A DNA stretch of 27,185 nucleotides from Streptococcus constellatus (GCF_902167705.1 NZ_CABHMZ010000001.1:1-27185), one strand, 5' to 3'. Shown: positions 1-7,770, counted from the first letter of the stretch. Notes: generated by a model not told the origin, from the letters alone. Numbers and translations are program-made.

Positions 1-60
1 CCACGAAAATGTTTAGCTTACAGAACTGCTTATGAAGCTCTAGTGGATGAGTTAGAGTAA
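1..60 (+). CDS. 3' end of IS30-like transposase (partial)
   Basis: An open frame runs in from the left edge and stops at 58-60. It encodes PRKCLAYRTAYEALVDELE. A PRK-x-L-x-Y-x-T-x-x-E ending is typical of the C-terminus of IS30-family transposases, whose DDE domain commonly finishes with 'RPRK.LGYKTP.E'. Only 19 residues are visible, so the family call rests on this short motif. The bases just after the stop (61-84) contain TTGCA and TGCAA halves that could belong to the terminal inverted repeat of the insertion sequence. Confidence 0.5.
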   Translation, partial: PRKCLAYRTAYEALVDELE

Positions 61-69
61 ATGTTGCAC

Positions 70-594
70 TTATTCTTGCAATTTATCTATTAAAATAGCG
101 GGCATGGGCAGCTGCTTCCAAAAGCTGTACTGGATAGCATCATCAAAATAATTGAGCAAGATACAAATCAGATTTCCGTGAGAGCTAATGATGATGTGTT
201 CATTTTGGTGTTTTTCTTCTAATTCTTGCAGAAATGCTAGAGCTCGTTTTTGAGCTGTGAGATTGGATTCGCCGCCTGATAGAGACATATCAGGATTTTC
301 CCAAAGTTGTTTAAGTGTAGCTTCAAATGCTTGGTCGGAAATGTTTTGATTGCTTAGTTTTCTTTCAATCAGTCGCTTGTCCAGATGAACAGGGAGTCCT
401 AATGCTAGGGCTAAAGGTTCTACGGTTTCAATGGCTCGCTGGTAAGGACTAGAATAAATAGCAGAAATGGGTTCCTTTTTCAATACATTTAGCTGTGAAA
501 GGGAGGCGCGCCCTTTTGGGGATAGAGGACGTGTCCATTCGTTAGGCGTATAAGTTGAGTGTGCGTGACGGACAAAATAATAAATGTTGTTCAT
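70..594 (-). CDS. histidine phosphatase (phosphoglycerate mutase-like)
   Basis: A 174-residue protein of the histidine phosphatase branch-1 superfamily. It begins MNNIYYFVRHAHSTY, where RHA is the usual RHG catalytic motif with the phospho-accepting His at residue 10. The second conserved histidine lies in IISSHGN near residue 140. The family removes phosphate from small metabolites or proteins, and the substrate cannot be told from sequence. The start at 594 is chosen because AAAAGGAG (about 601-608) sits just upstream; a longer frame to 687 adds hydrophobic, unconserved residues without a better ribosome-binding site. The last codons (70-84) overlap the presumed end of the neighbouring insertion sequence, so the natural C-terminus may have been replaced. 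Confidence 0.8.
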   Translation of the reverse strand: MNNIYYFVRHAHSTYTPNEWTRPLSPKGRASLSQLNVLKKEPISAIYSSPYQRAIETVEPLALALGLPVHLDKRLIERKLSNQNISDQAFEATLKQLWENPDMSLSGGESNLTAQKRALAFLQELEEKHQNEHIIISSHGNLICILLNYFDDAIQYSFWKQLPMPAILIDKLQE

Positions 595-680
595 AAAAAC
601 TCCTTTTTTCTTATTTAGTATATCAAAAAATGGAAAAATCTTATACATAAGCAAGAAATAATGCTTATTTAAGAAAAACT

Positions 681-708
681 TTAACATTGTCTTACGGATA
701 GTTAATAT
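681..708 (+). promoter_or_regulatory. candidate promoter of the SSURE surface protein gene
   Basis: TTAACA (681-686), a 16-base spacer and TAATAT (703-708) form a plausible sigma-A promoter upstream of the adhesin start at 762. TTAAC (681-685) and GTTAA (701-705) form an inverted pair, which could be a regulator site. The tandem GTTAA-N6-GTTAA box of staphylococcal SaeR is not present as such. The adhesin ribosome-binding site is AAAGGAG at 747-753. Confidence 0.4.
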
Positions 709-761
709 GAGCTTGGTAAACTTTAGTCAACCATTAAAAATAAATCAAAGGAGTAAATAAT

Positions 762-2846
762 ATGGTTGACAAAAATCATCGTCCAAATAATCAAAGATAT
801 ACAAGATGGTCTATCCGTCGTTTGAGTGTAGGTGTGGCCTCAGTTGTTGTGGCAAGCGGATTCTTTATTCTCGTTAGCAATCCTGTAAATGCGCAGGTAG
901 GCACACAAAATAAAGTGGTGACAACAGCCCCTTCAAATAGTCCAACGGAATCCAGCAAGTCAATAACAGATTCGAAAGTGGGACAAACTGAAAACCCAAC
1001 GGCTGAAAAGAAAGAAATACCAGATACAACTAAGCCATCACAAGACGTAGTTGGAAAAACAGGTCAAGCAACAGATAAGAAAGTTCAAGAAAAACAAGAA
1101 GTTATAAAAGAAAACAAAGTAGGAAAAACCATTGCAGAAGCTGCTAAAGGAATTCAAAAAGCAGCTGAAAAGGAAGCCTCTCCAAAGGAAGAGAAAGATT
1201 CTTCATTGGATCAAGTGAAGAAATCCGTTTCAGACAATCTTAAAAGTCAAATAAATGTTCCTGCATCTTACCTTGACAACGCCATTTACCCAGGTCCATT
1301 CACGGCAGGTGTCAATCAAGTCATCCCGTACGAACTGTTTGGTGGCGATGGCATGTTAACACGCCTTCTCCTCAAATCATCAGACGGTGCACCATGGTCA
1401 GATAATGGAGCTGCAGGAAATGCAGGTCTGCTTCCATTTGCAGGTTTAGCGAATGGTAAGTATTTCTATCAAGTTTCCCTTGGCGGTAATGCAGCTGGAA
1501 AGCAAAATAAAGAACTTTTAGATCAATTGAAAGCTAATGGTACACAAAGTTATACGGCTACTGTGACTGTTTATGGTTCTAAGAATGGTAAGGCTGATTT
1601 AACGAATGTTGTTGCAACACGTCAAGTTACTATTAATCTTAATAGCTTAAAAGCGAAAGCTGACCCTTCATTGGAACAAACAAGGAGATCTGTCTCTGAA
1701 AATATTAAAGAAAGTACAGATGTTCCGGCTTCCTTCTTACAAAACGCTAACCACCCCGGTCCATTTACAGCAGGTGTGAATGAAGTAATTCCGTATGAAG
1801 CTTTCGGTGGCGACGGTATGTTAACACGTCTTCTCCTTAAATCATCAGAGGGTGCACCATGGTCAGATAATGGTACAGCTAACCATCCAGGTCTCCTACC
1901 ACTTGCAGGTCTAGGTAAAGGACAATATTTCTATCAAGTTTCACTTGACGGTAATGCAGCAGGCAAGCAAGGCAAAGCCCTCTTAGACCAACTGAAAGCT
2001 AATGGTACTCATACCTATACAGCAACGGTTACAGTTTACGGGGCAACTAAAGACGGCAAAGCTGATTTGAATAATGTCATCGCAACGCGTCAAGTGAAAT
2101 TGAACCTAAATGGTACCACAACAGCAGATCAAATCAAAAAATCTGTTTCAGAAAATATTAAAGATAAGATTGATGTTCCAGCAAGCTACTTGAAAAATGC
2201 AGACTTCCCTGGTCCATTTACAGCGGGTGTCAACCAAGTGATTCCGTATGAGCTTTTTGGTGGGGATGGTATGCTGACTCGACTTCTGCTCAAATCATCA
2301 AATGGTGCGCCATGGTCAGATAACGGCACAGCAAAACATGCAGGACTCCTACCACTTGCAGGTTTAGGCAAAGGCCAATATTTCTATCAAGTTTCACTAG
2401 ATGGTAATGCAGCAGGTAAGCAAGATAAAGCTTTGTTAGATCGATTGAAAGCCAATGGCACACATTCTTATAAAGCGACGGTTACAGTTTATGGTGCAAA
2501 AGATGGCAAAGCTGATGTAAACAGTGTCATTGCAACAAAAGCAGTAACGATTAACCTAAAAGGTGAAAAGAAAGCAGAAGCTAAGCCAGAGAAATCACAA
2601 CCGGGTCAAAAAGGTCAAACACAAGATCAGGGCAAAAAAGCAGAACATGACGGAAGCAAGCATTCAAATAAAGGTGGGACACCTTCTGCAACAACTTCAA
2701 AAGGTGGACAAGCTAAGGCAAGTAAAAAATCGCTTCCTAATACAGGTCAAAAATCCTCTCTTGGCTTGACAGTTTTAGGACTTCTTGGATTAAGCGTAGC
2801 AGCTATCTTAGCACTTGTCGGAATGAAACGCAGAGAAAAGAAATAA
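762..2846 (+). CDS. pavB: LPXTG-anchored SSURE-repeat surface adhesin (PavB-like)
   Basis: A 694-residue cell-wall protein. The N-terminus has a YSIRK-type signal in variant form (WSIRRLSVGVAS, residues 16-27), followed by a hydrophobic stretch to about residue 38. Residues 45-147 are a Lys/Glu/Thr-rich low-complexity stalk. Three SSURE (streptococcal surface repeat) modules follow at about 148-294, 303-450 and 455-600, each with VPAS[YF]L, PGPFTAGVN, GGDGMLTRLLLKSS and GAPWSDNG blocks. A charged wall-spanning region leads to LPNTG (658-662), a hydrophobic helix and a KRREKK tail, the sortase A signal. In pneumococcus the homologous PavB binds fibronectin and plasminogen, with repeat number varying between strains. 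The immediate downstream position of an rr08-hk08 pair matches the pneumococcal pavB-TCS08 order, so control by that system is likely (inference). The symbol is given by homology and synteny. Confidence 0.88.
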   Translation: MVDKNHRPNNQRYTRWSIRRLSVGVASVVVASGFFILVSNPVNAQVGTQNKVVTTAPSNSPTESSKSITDSKVGQTENPTAEKKEIPDTTKPSQDVVGKTGQATDKKVQEKQEVIKENKVGKTIAEAAKGIQKAAEKEASPKEEKDSSLDQVKKSVSDNLKSQINVPASYLDNAIYPGPFTAGVNQVIPYELFGGDGMLTRLLLKSSDGAPWSDNGAAGNAGLLPFAGLANGKYFYQVSLGGNAAGKQNKELLDQLKANGTQSYTATVTVYGSKNGKADLTNVVATRQVTINLNSLKAKADPSLEQTRRSVSENIKESTDVPASFLQNANHPGPFTAGVNEVIPYEAFGGDGMLTRLLLKSSEGAPWSDNGTANHPGLLPLAGLGKGQYFYQVSLDGNAAGKQGKALLDQLKANGTHTYTATVTVYGATKDGKADLNNVIATRQVKLNLNGTTTADQIKKSVSENIKDKIDVPASYLKNADFPGPFTAGVNQVIPYELFGGDGMLTRLLLKSSNGAPWSDNGTAKHAGLLPLAGLGKGQYFYQVSLDGNAAGKQDKALLDRLKANGTHSYKATVTVYGAKDGKADVNSVIATKAVTINLKGEKKAEAKPEKSQPGQKGQTQDQGKKAEHDGSKHSNKGGTPSATTSKGGQAKASKKSLPNTGQKSSLGLTVLGLLGLSVAAILALVGMKRREKK
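1203..2561 (+). repeat. three tandem SSURE-encoding repeats
   Basis: Three in-frame repeats of about 440-445 bases (roughly 1203-1643, 1668-2111 and 2124-2561), joined by short linkers. The protein repeats are very similar but silent-site differences are frequent, so they are not a fresh duplication. Such arrays commonly change copy number by recombination. Confidence 0.85.
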
Positions 2847-2872
2847 TTCTTGTACTTTGTGAGCGATGATGC

Positions 2873-2902
2873 TTGAATCAAGTATAGAAATAGTGTTATA
2901 CT
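2873..2902 (+). promoter_or_regulatory. extended -10 promoter of rr08-hk08
   Basis: TTGAAT (2873-2878) is followed by an 18-base spacer and TATACT (2897-2902) preceded by TG at the extended -10 position (2894-2895). Transcription would start near 2909, about 36 bases before the rr08 ATG. The -10 box lies inside the left arm of the dyad at 2888-2924. Confidence 0.55.
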
Positions 2903-2926
2903 TTTTCATGGTATAACACTATTTTT
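2888..2926 (+). terminator. terminator-like perfect dyad after the adhesin gene
   Basis: AAATAGTGTTATAC (2888-2901) and its exact complement GTATAACACTATTT (2911-2924) flank a 9-base loop and run into a T tract (2922-2926). It has the form of an intrinsic terminator for the adhesin transcript. It also covers the rr08 -10 box and could act as an operator. Confidence 0.65.
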
Positions 2927-2944
2927 CACAGTAGAGGTAAGAAT

Positions 2945-3631
2945 ATGACAAAGAGAATTTTGTTAGTAGATGATGAGGTAGAGATTACTGAGATTAACAA
3001 GCGTTATTTAACACAGGCAGGTTATGAGGTCAATGTGGCGCATGATGGACAGGAAGCCTTAGAGCTGTTTCAGAAATATTCGATTGATTTGATTATTACA
3101 GATATTATGATGCCTAATATGGATGGCTATGATTTGATTGGAGAAGTACAGTATCTTGCTCCAGAGCAACCGTTCCTTTTTATCACTGCTAAAACATCTG
3201 AGCCGGATAAGATTTATTCTCTTAGTATGGGTGCGGATGATTTCATCACCAAGCCTTTTAGTCCGCGGGAATTAGTGTTACGGGTTCATAATATTTTGCG
3301 GCGCATTCACCGCAGTGTGGGAGTAGATGAAAAACTCCAACTAGGGGATTTAGAGATAAATCATGCAACGCGCGAAGTGACAGTGCACGGACAATCGTTG
3401 ATGATGACCATTAAATCTTTTGAATTATTGTGGATTTTAGCCAGCAATCCTCAGCGGGTCTTTTCTAAAACGGAGCTTTATGAAAAGGTCTGGCAAGAAG
3501 ATTTTGTGGATGATACTAATACACTAAACGTACACATTCATGCCTTGCGGCAGGATTTGGCGAAGTATAGTACAGAAAAGACGCCCACGATTAAGACCGT
3601 CTGGGGCTTAGGGTATAAGATAGAGGTATGA
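2945..3631 (+). CDS. rr08: OmpR-family response regulator (TCS08 RR08 / SaeR-like)
   Basis: A 228-residue response regulator. The receiver domain (about 1-120) has the acidic pair D9-D10, phospho-acceptor D53 in ITDIMMP, T81 and K103 in FITKPF. The C-terminal OmpR/PhoB winged helix (about 130-228) ends with the family signature around TVWGLGYKIEV. It should be phosphorylated by the kinase encoded one base downstream and bind DNA at target promoters. The gene order adhesin-regulator-kinase matches pneumococcal pavB-rr08-hk08, a system related to staphylococcal SaeRS that affects adhesin expression; that link is established for pneumococcus and inferred here. The ribosome-binding site AGAGG is just upstream of the ATG. 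Confidence 0.85.
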   Translation: MTKRILLVDDEVEITEINKRYLTQAGYEVNVAHDGQEALELFQKYSIDLIITDIMMPNMDGYDLIGEVQYLAPEQPFLFITAKTSEPDKIYSLSMGADDFITKPFSPRELVLRVHNILRRIHRSVGVDEKLQLGDLEINHATREVTVHGQSLMMTIKSFELLWILASNPQRVFSKTELYEKVWQEDFVDDTNTLNVHIHALRQDLAKYSTEKTPTIKTVWGLGYKIEV

Positions 3632-3632
3632 G

Positions 3633-4664
3633 ATGAAATTAAAGCACTTTATTATTGTGGGATACCTCATTTCCACAACTATCACGGTTGTTGCAATTAT
3701 CTGGTCTGTCAACACCATGCTAATTTCAAAAAGTGATATTTATTTTATTATTGGTATTAGCATTCTAGCTAGTATTACAGGGGCATTAGTCAGTCTTTTG
3801 CTGTTGAGTCGTGTCTTTCTCTCTTTGGATAAATTAAAGCAGCTCATAAAAGGGATTTCTGACAAGAAATTTGAAACGGTGAATGACATTAAAAATCCAA
3901 CGGAATTTAAAGAGTTGGCAGATGCTTTTAATGAAATGTCAACGGATTTACAAGATACTTTTGCTTCTTTAGAAGAAAGCGAGAAAGAAAAGGGCTTGAT
4001 GATTGCTCAGCTCTCACATGATATTAAAACACCTCTGACGTCTATTCAAGCAACTGTCGAAGGAATGTTAGACGGTGTGATTGCAGCAAATGAGCAGCAA
4101 TATTATCTTAAAACTATTAGTCGCCAGACCGATCGGTTGAATAAGTTGGTTGAGGAGCTAAGTTTTATCACTTTGAATACGATGAATCAGCCAGATGTGC
4201 CTCTTGAAAAAGAAGAAATTTTTCTGGATAAGCTGTTGATTGACATTATGTCTGAATTTCAGCTGGTGATTGATAAAGAAGAGCGAGACATTCAAATTTC
4301 TGTTCAGCCAGAGTCAGCCAAAATCGTGAGTCATTATGATAAGCTGTCACGGATTATTCTCAATCTGGTCAGCAATGCTTTTAAGTATGCAGAAGCTGGA
4401 ACCAAACTGAGCATTGATGCCGCTGTAGAAGGTCAGCGTTTGACTATCAGCGTTACGGATGAAGGACAGGGCATCAAATCAGAAGATTTGGACAAGATTT
4501 TCAGGCGTCTTTATCGAGTGGAAAGATCGCGCAATATGAAAACTGGCGGGCACGGTCTAGGGCTTTATATCGCGCGTGAATTGGCACACCAATTGGGTGG
4601 TGATATTTTCGTGCAAAGTGAATATGGGCAAGGCAGCAGTTTTTCGCTTGTATTAGATTTATAA
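3633..4664 (+). CDS. hk08: sensor histidine kinase (TCS08 HK08 / SaeS-like)
   Basis: A 343-residue membrane kinase, partner of the upstream regulator (one base between stop and ATG, so probably translationally coupled). Two membrane helices (about 6-28 and 36-58) are separated by only about seven outside residues, the layout of intramembrane-sensing kinases such as SaeS. A HAMP-like linker follows (about 59-112). The dimerisation/phosphotransfer helix has H129 in QLSHDIKTPLTS. The ATP-binding domain shows the N box (NLVSNAFKY, 244-252), D276-x-G-x-G and the GHGLGL lid motif (306-311). It should autophosphorylate H129 and pass phosphate to D53 of the regulator. The signal is not evident from sequence. 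A clear terminator follows. Confidence 0.87.
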   Translation: MKLKHFIIVGYLISTTITVVAIIWSVNTMLISKSDIYFIIGISILASITGALVSLLLLSRVFLSLDKLKQLIKGISDKKFETVNDIKNPTEFKELADAFNEMSTDLQDTFASLEESEKEKGLMIAQLSHDIKTPLTSIQATVEGMLDGVIAANEQQYYLKTISRQTDRLNKLVEELSFITLNTMNQPDVPLEKEEIFLDKLLIDIMSEFQLVIDKEERDIQISVQPESAKIVSHYDKLSRIILNLVSNAFKYAEAGTKLSIDAAVEGQRLTISVTDEGQGIKSEDLDKIFRRLYRVERSRNMKTGGHGLGLYIARELAHQLGGDIFVQSEYGQGSSFSLVLDL

Positions 4665-4668
4665 AATG

Positions 4669-4727
4669 AGAGTGAGATAGACGAGAAACAAGAACATTTC
4701 CGGACGATCTCACTCTTTGTTTTTATT
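4669..4727 (+). terminator. terminator after hk08
   Basis: AGAGTGAGAT (4669-4678) pairs with ATCTCACTCT (4707-4716) and is followed by TTGTTTTTATT. The 28-base loop is long. Stems beginning GAGTGRGA are common in streptococcal intergenic regions, and related ones occur here at 8718-8769 and 23527-23578. Confidence 0.75.
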
Positions 4728-4740
4728 AGTTAGTTTGCAG

Positions 4741-4878
4741 TTTTTGAAAAATCCGATATACTGCATGGCACATGCTCCGAAGAATGTCCAAAAAGTGGCT
4801 ACGTATGTAGCGGAGCACTTTGCGGATGCGGTGAAACATTTGGAGAAATTATTGTATCAAAATAGTATAAAGGCTTAA
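4741..4878 (+). pseudogene. C-terminal remnant, possibly a Cof-type HAD hydrolase
   Basis: An in-frame stretch ends at TAA 4876-4878 and encodes, from the ATG at 4765, 37 residues: MAHAPKNVQKVATYVAEHF followed by ADAVKHLEKLLYQNSIKA. The pattern A-x-A-P-x-N-V-x-K-V-A-x-Y-V followed by a short amphipathic helix resembles the C-terminal end of Cof-like HAD phosphatases, whose usual form is 'AMGNA.E.VK..A.YVT....GV...L'. No DxD catalytic motif or N-terminal domain lies upstream, where the hk08 terminator begins. It is best read as a decayed gene end, and a real 37-residue peptide is less likely since no ribosome-binding site is seen. Assignment is from memory of the family pattern. Confidence 0.4.
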
Positions 4879-4899
4879 GAAATTTTTCTTAAGTCTTTT
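4872..4899 (+). terminator. terminator upstream of polA
   Basis: GGCTTAAGAAA (4872-4882) pairs with TTTCTTAAGTC (4885-4895, one G-U) and is followed by TTTT. It overlaps the stop of the remnant gene and probably once terminated it. Confidence 0.6.
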
Positions 4900-4942
4900 G
4901 CGCACGGTCATGATCCTTAATCAGAAAATTTCTTTGGTTTCA

Positions 4943-4951
4943 TGGTATAAT
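4943..4951 (+). promoter_or_regulatory. extended -10 promoter of polA, apparently leaderless
   Basis: TGG followed by TATAAT (4946-4951) is a consensus extended -10. The expected start point, six or seven bases downstream, falls on or next to the A of the polA ATG at 4958. No good -35 and no Shine-Dalgarno sequence are visible. Confidence 0.6.
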
Positions 4952-4957
4952 AAATCT

Positions 4958-7603
4958 ATGGAAAATAAGAATAAATTACTGTTGATTGACGGCTCGTCTG
5001 TTGCTTTTCGTGCTTTTTTTGCACTATACAATCAAATCGACCGCTTTAAGAGTCCATCTGGACTTCATACCAATGCCATTTACGGTTTTCATCTTATGCT
5101 GAATCACTTGATCGAACGTGTACAGCCGACTCATATTTTGGTGGCATTTGATGCGGGGAAGACCACCTTTCGGACAGAGATGTATGCCGATTACAAGGGC
5201 GGTCGGGCTAAAACGCCGGAGGAATTTCGTGAGCAACTGCCTTTTATTCGCGAAATGTTGGATAAGCTGGGCATTCGCTATTACGATTTAGATCAGTATG
5301 AAGCGGATGACATTATCGGAACTCTGGATAAAATGGCTGAAAATACAGCTATTCCCTACGATGTGACAATCGTGAGCGGAGACAAGGATCTGATCCAGTT
5401 GACCGATGATAATACCGTTGTGGAAATTTCCAAAAAAGGTGTGGCTGAGTTCGAGGAATTTACACCAGCTTATCTCATGGAAAAAATGGGAATTACGCCC
5501 ACACAATTTATTGACCTTAAGGCTCTTATGGGTGATTCTTCGGACAATATCCCTGGTGTGACGAAAATCGGTGAGAAAACAGGACTCAAGCTCCTCTTGG
5601 AATATGGCTCTCTGGAAGGCATTTATGACAACATTGACCAGATGAAGCAGTCTAAGATGAAGGAAAATCTCATCAATGACAAAGAAATAGCTTTCTTGTC
5701 TAAAACACTTGCTACCATTGATACTCAAGCTCCTATCGAAATTGGTTTGGAAGATATCCTCTATCAAGGTCCAGATATCAAACAACTAGGCAGATTTTAC
5801 GATGAAATGGGCTTTAAGCAATTCAAGCAAGCGCTAGAAGCAGAAATAGAGCCAGAAGAGGCGGTTGACATTGCTTTTGAAGAAGTGATGGAAATTCGTC
5901 CAGAAATGCTCAATGCAGACGATTTTTTCTACTTTGAAATGTTAGGGGATAATTATCACATAGACGAGATGATGGGCTTTGCCTGGGGAAATGCACAGCA
6001 GATTTATGTTAGTCAAGACATCGGCCTCTTGCAGCAACCAGTTTTCAAAGAATTTCTGGAAAACACAGCCCTCAAGGTTTATGATTTTAAACGCTCCAAG
6101 GTCTTACTCAGTCGCTTAGGTATTGAGCTTTCACAACCTGCATTTGACAGCCGTTTAGCTAAGTACCTTCTTTCAACCGTTGATAACCATGAAATTGCAA
6201 CAATTGCTGGTCTTTATGGCAAGACCAAACTCGCCGAGGATGAGGCGGTTTATGGAAAAGGAGCTAAGCGGGCATTGCCTGAAAAAGCTGTTTTACTGAG
6301 CCATTTAGCTAGAAAAGTCACAGTTCTCATTGAAACGGAAAAGCCTATGATAGACTTGCTGCGTCAGCATGACCAGCTAAATCTGCTGTACGAAATGGAG
6401 CAACCTTTGGCCTTTGTACTAGCTAAAATGGAGATTGCTGGTATCAAGGTAGAGCGCGAAACATTGCAAACCATGCAGATTGAAAACGAGAGAGTCCTAA
6501 CTCGACTAACTCAGGAAATCTATGACTTAGCAGGGGAAGAGTTTAACATCAATTCGCCTAAACAGTTGGGGGGCATTCTCTTTGAAAAATTAGGTCTGCC
6601 AACATCTTTCACGAAGAAAACCAAAACGGGCTACTCTACGGCGGTAGATGTATTGGAACGTTTGGCACCAATCGCGCCAATTGTGGAAAAAATTCTGGAC
6701 TATCGGCAAATTGCTAAGATTCAATCAACCTATGTCATGGGGCTACAGGACTGGATTTTGGCGGATGGAAAGATTCATACTCGCTATCTTCAAGATTTGA
6801 CTCAAACAGGACGGCTATCAAGTGTTGACCCTAATTTGCAAAATATTCCAATTCGCCTAGAGCAAGGGCGCTTGATTCGGAAGGCTTTTGTGCCAGAGTG
6901 GGAGGACAGTGTTTTACTTAGCTCTGATTACTCGCAAATTGAGCTGCGGGTTTTGGCGCATATTTCAGGTGATGAGCATTTGATTGAGGCTTTCAGACAT
7001 GGGGCAGATATTCACACTTCAACAGCCATGCGGGTTTTTGGCATTGAAAAACCAGAAGATGTGACACCAAATGACCGCCGCAATGCTAAAGCTGTCAACT
7101 TTGGTGTTGTTTACGGGATCTCTGACTTTGGCCTTGCCAACAATCTGGGCATTAGTCGTAAGGAAGCGAAGTCTTATATTGATACTTATTTTGAACGCTA
7201 TCCGGGTATCAAGAATTATATGGAGAATGTGGTGCGAGAAGCACGAGACAAGGGCTATGTAGAAACTCTCTTTCACCGTCGTCGGGAGATTCCGGATATC
7301 AATTCTCGTAACTTCAATGTTCGAGGATTTGCGGAACGGACGGCTATCAATTCGCCAATTCAAGGCTCAGCCGCAGACATTCTTAAAATTGCAATGATTC
7401 GACTGGACCAAGCTCTGACAGATAGGAATTTTAAAACCAGAATGTTGCTGCAAGTTCATGACGAAATTGTGCTGGAAGTGCCTGAAAATGAATTGACCGT
7501 TATTAAAACGCTGGTCAAAGACATCATGGAATCTGCCATTGAACTTTCTGTCCCCTTGAAAGCGGACGAAAGTGCAGGCAAGACATGGTATGAAGCAAAG
7601 TAG
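4958..7603 (+). CDS. polA: DNA polymerase I
   Basis: An 881-residue PolA, near the usual streptococcal length. Residues about 1-300 form the 5'-nuclease domain that removes RNA primers (LLLIDGSSVAFRAFFAL, then FDAGKTTFR and DSSDNIPGVTKIGEKT). Residues about 310-480 correspond to the 3'-5' exonuclease fold, but the position of the catalytic DxE reads FYFEMLGD, so proofreading is probably lost, as in other Gram-positive PolA enzymes. The polymerase domain has motif A with D657 (SSDYSQIELRVLAHISGDEH), motif B (RRNAKAVNFGVVYGISDFG) and motif C with H834-D835 (VHDEIVLEV). The start at 4958 fits the family N-terminus; a TTG at 4898 would add 20 unconserved residues and lies upstream of the -10 box. 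Roles: Okazaki fragment maturation and excision repair. Confidence 0.97.
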   Translation: MENKNKLLLIDGSSVAFRAFFALYNQIDRFKSPSGLHTNAIYGFHLMLNHLIERVQPTHILVAFDAGKTTFRTEMYADYKGGRAKTPEEFREQLPFIREMLDKLGIRYYDLDQYEADDIIGTLDKMAENTAIPYDVTIVSGDKDLIQLTDDNTVVEISKKGVAEFEEFTPAYLMEKMGITPTQFIDLKALMGDSSDNIPGVTKIGEKTGLKLLLEYGSLEGIYDNIDQMKQSKMKENLINDKEIAFLSKTLATIDTQAPIEIGLEDILYQGPDIKQLGRFYDEMGFKQFKQALEAEIEPEEAVDIAFEEVMEIRPEMLNADDFFYFEMLGDNYHIDEMMGFAWGNAQQIYVSQDIGLLQQPVFKEFLENTALKVYDFKRSKVLLSRLGIELSQPAFDSRLAKYLLSTVDNHEIATIAGLYGKTKLAEDEAVYGKGAKRALPEKAVLLSHLARKVTVLIETEKPMIDLLRQHDQLNLLYEMEQPLAFVLAKMEIAGIKVERETLQTMQIENERVLTRLTQEIYDLAGEEFNINSPKQLGGILFEKLGLPTSFTKKTKTGYSTAVDVLERLAPIAPIVEKILDYRQIAKIQSTYVMGLQDWILADGKIHTRYLQDLTQTGRLSSVDPNLQNIPIRLEQGRLIRKAFVPEWEDSVLLSSDYSQIELRVLAHISGDEHLIEAFRHGADIHTSTAMRVFGIEKPEDVTPNDRRNAKAVNFGVVYGISDFGLANNLGISRKEAKSYIDTYFERYPGIKNYMENVVREARDKGYVETLFHRRREIPDINSRNFNVRGFAERTAINSPIQGSAADILKIAMIRLDQALTDRNFKTRMLLQVHDEIVLEVPENELTVIKTLVKDIMESAIELSVPLKADESAGKTWYEAK

Positions 7604-7770
7604 AATCAAAAGTACCCAAAAGAGGGATATCATTCTGATTTTTTAGCTGTGCTCAGTTCAGATAAGAAATTTTCAAAGCAAGTACATTCAACTTTATAAA
7701 GTATTTGTGTTTCTGGTTCAAAAAGGAGCGGCATGGCTCGCGATACATAAAAGATTACGGAGAAAATTTT
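7604..7770. other. spacer without assignable gene
   Basis: 167 bases between polA and the CoA-binding gene. Short open stretches exist on both strands but none has a recognisable motif with a ribosome-binding site. No clear terminator or consensus promoter is seen. Confidence 0.4.

Noticed and set aside
668..685. Second CiaR-like pair, TTTAAG and TTTAAC, upstream of the adhesin gene
   Set aside because: The spacer is six bases instead of five, the second half ends in C, and no -10 box lies about ten bases downstream.
681..720. SaeR-type tandem box (GTTAA-N6-GTTAA) in the adhesin promoter
   Set aside because: Only one GTTAA and one inverted TTAAC are present, 15 bases apart; the tandem arrangement is absent.
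1203..2561. SSURE repeats as CRISPR-like or satellite DNA
   Set aside because: They are in-frame protein domains of about 147 residues with a known family pattern.
2563..2769. Alternative plus-strand frame inside the adhesin wall-spanning region
   Set aside because: It arises from the Lys/Gln-rich low-complexity sequence in another frame, with no start signal.
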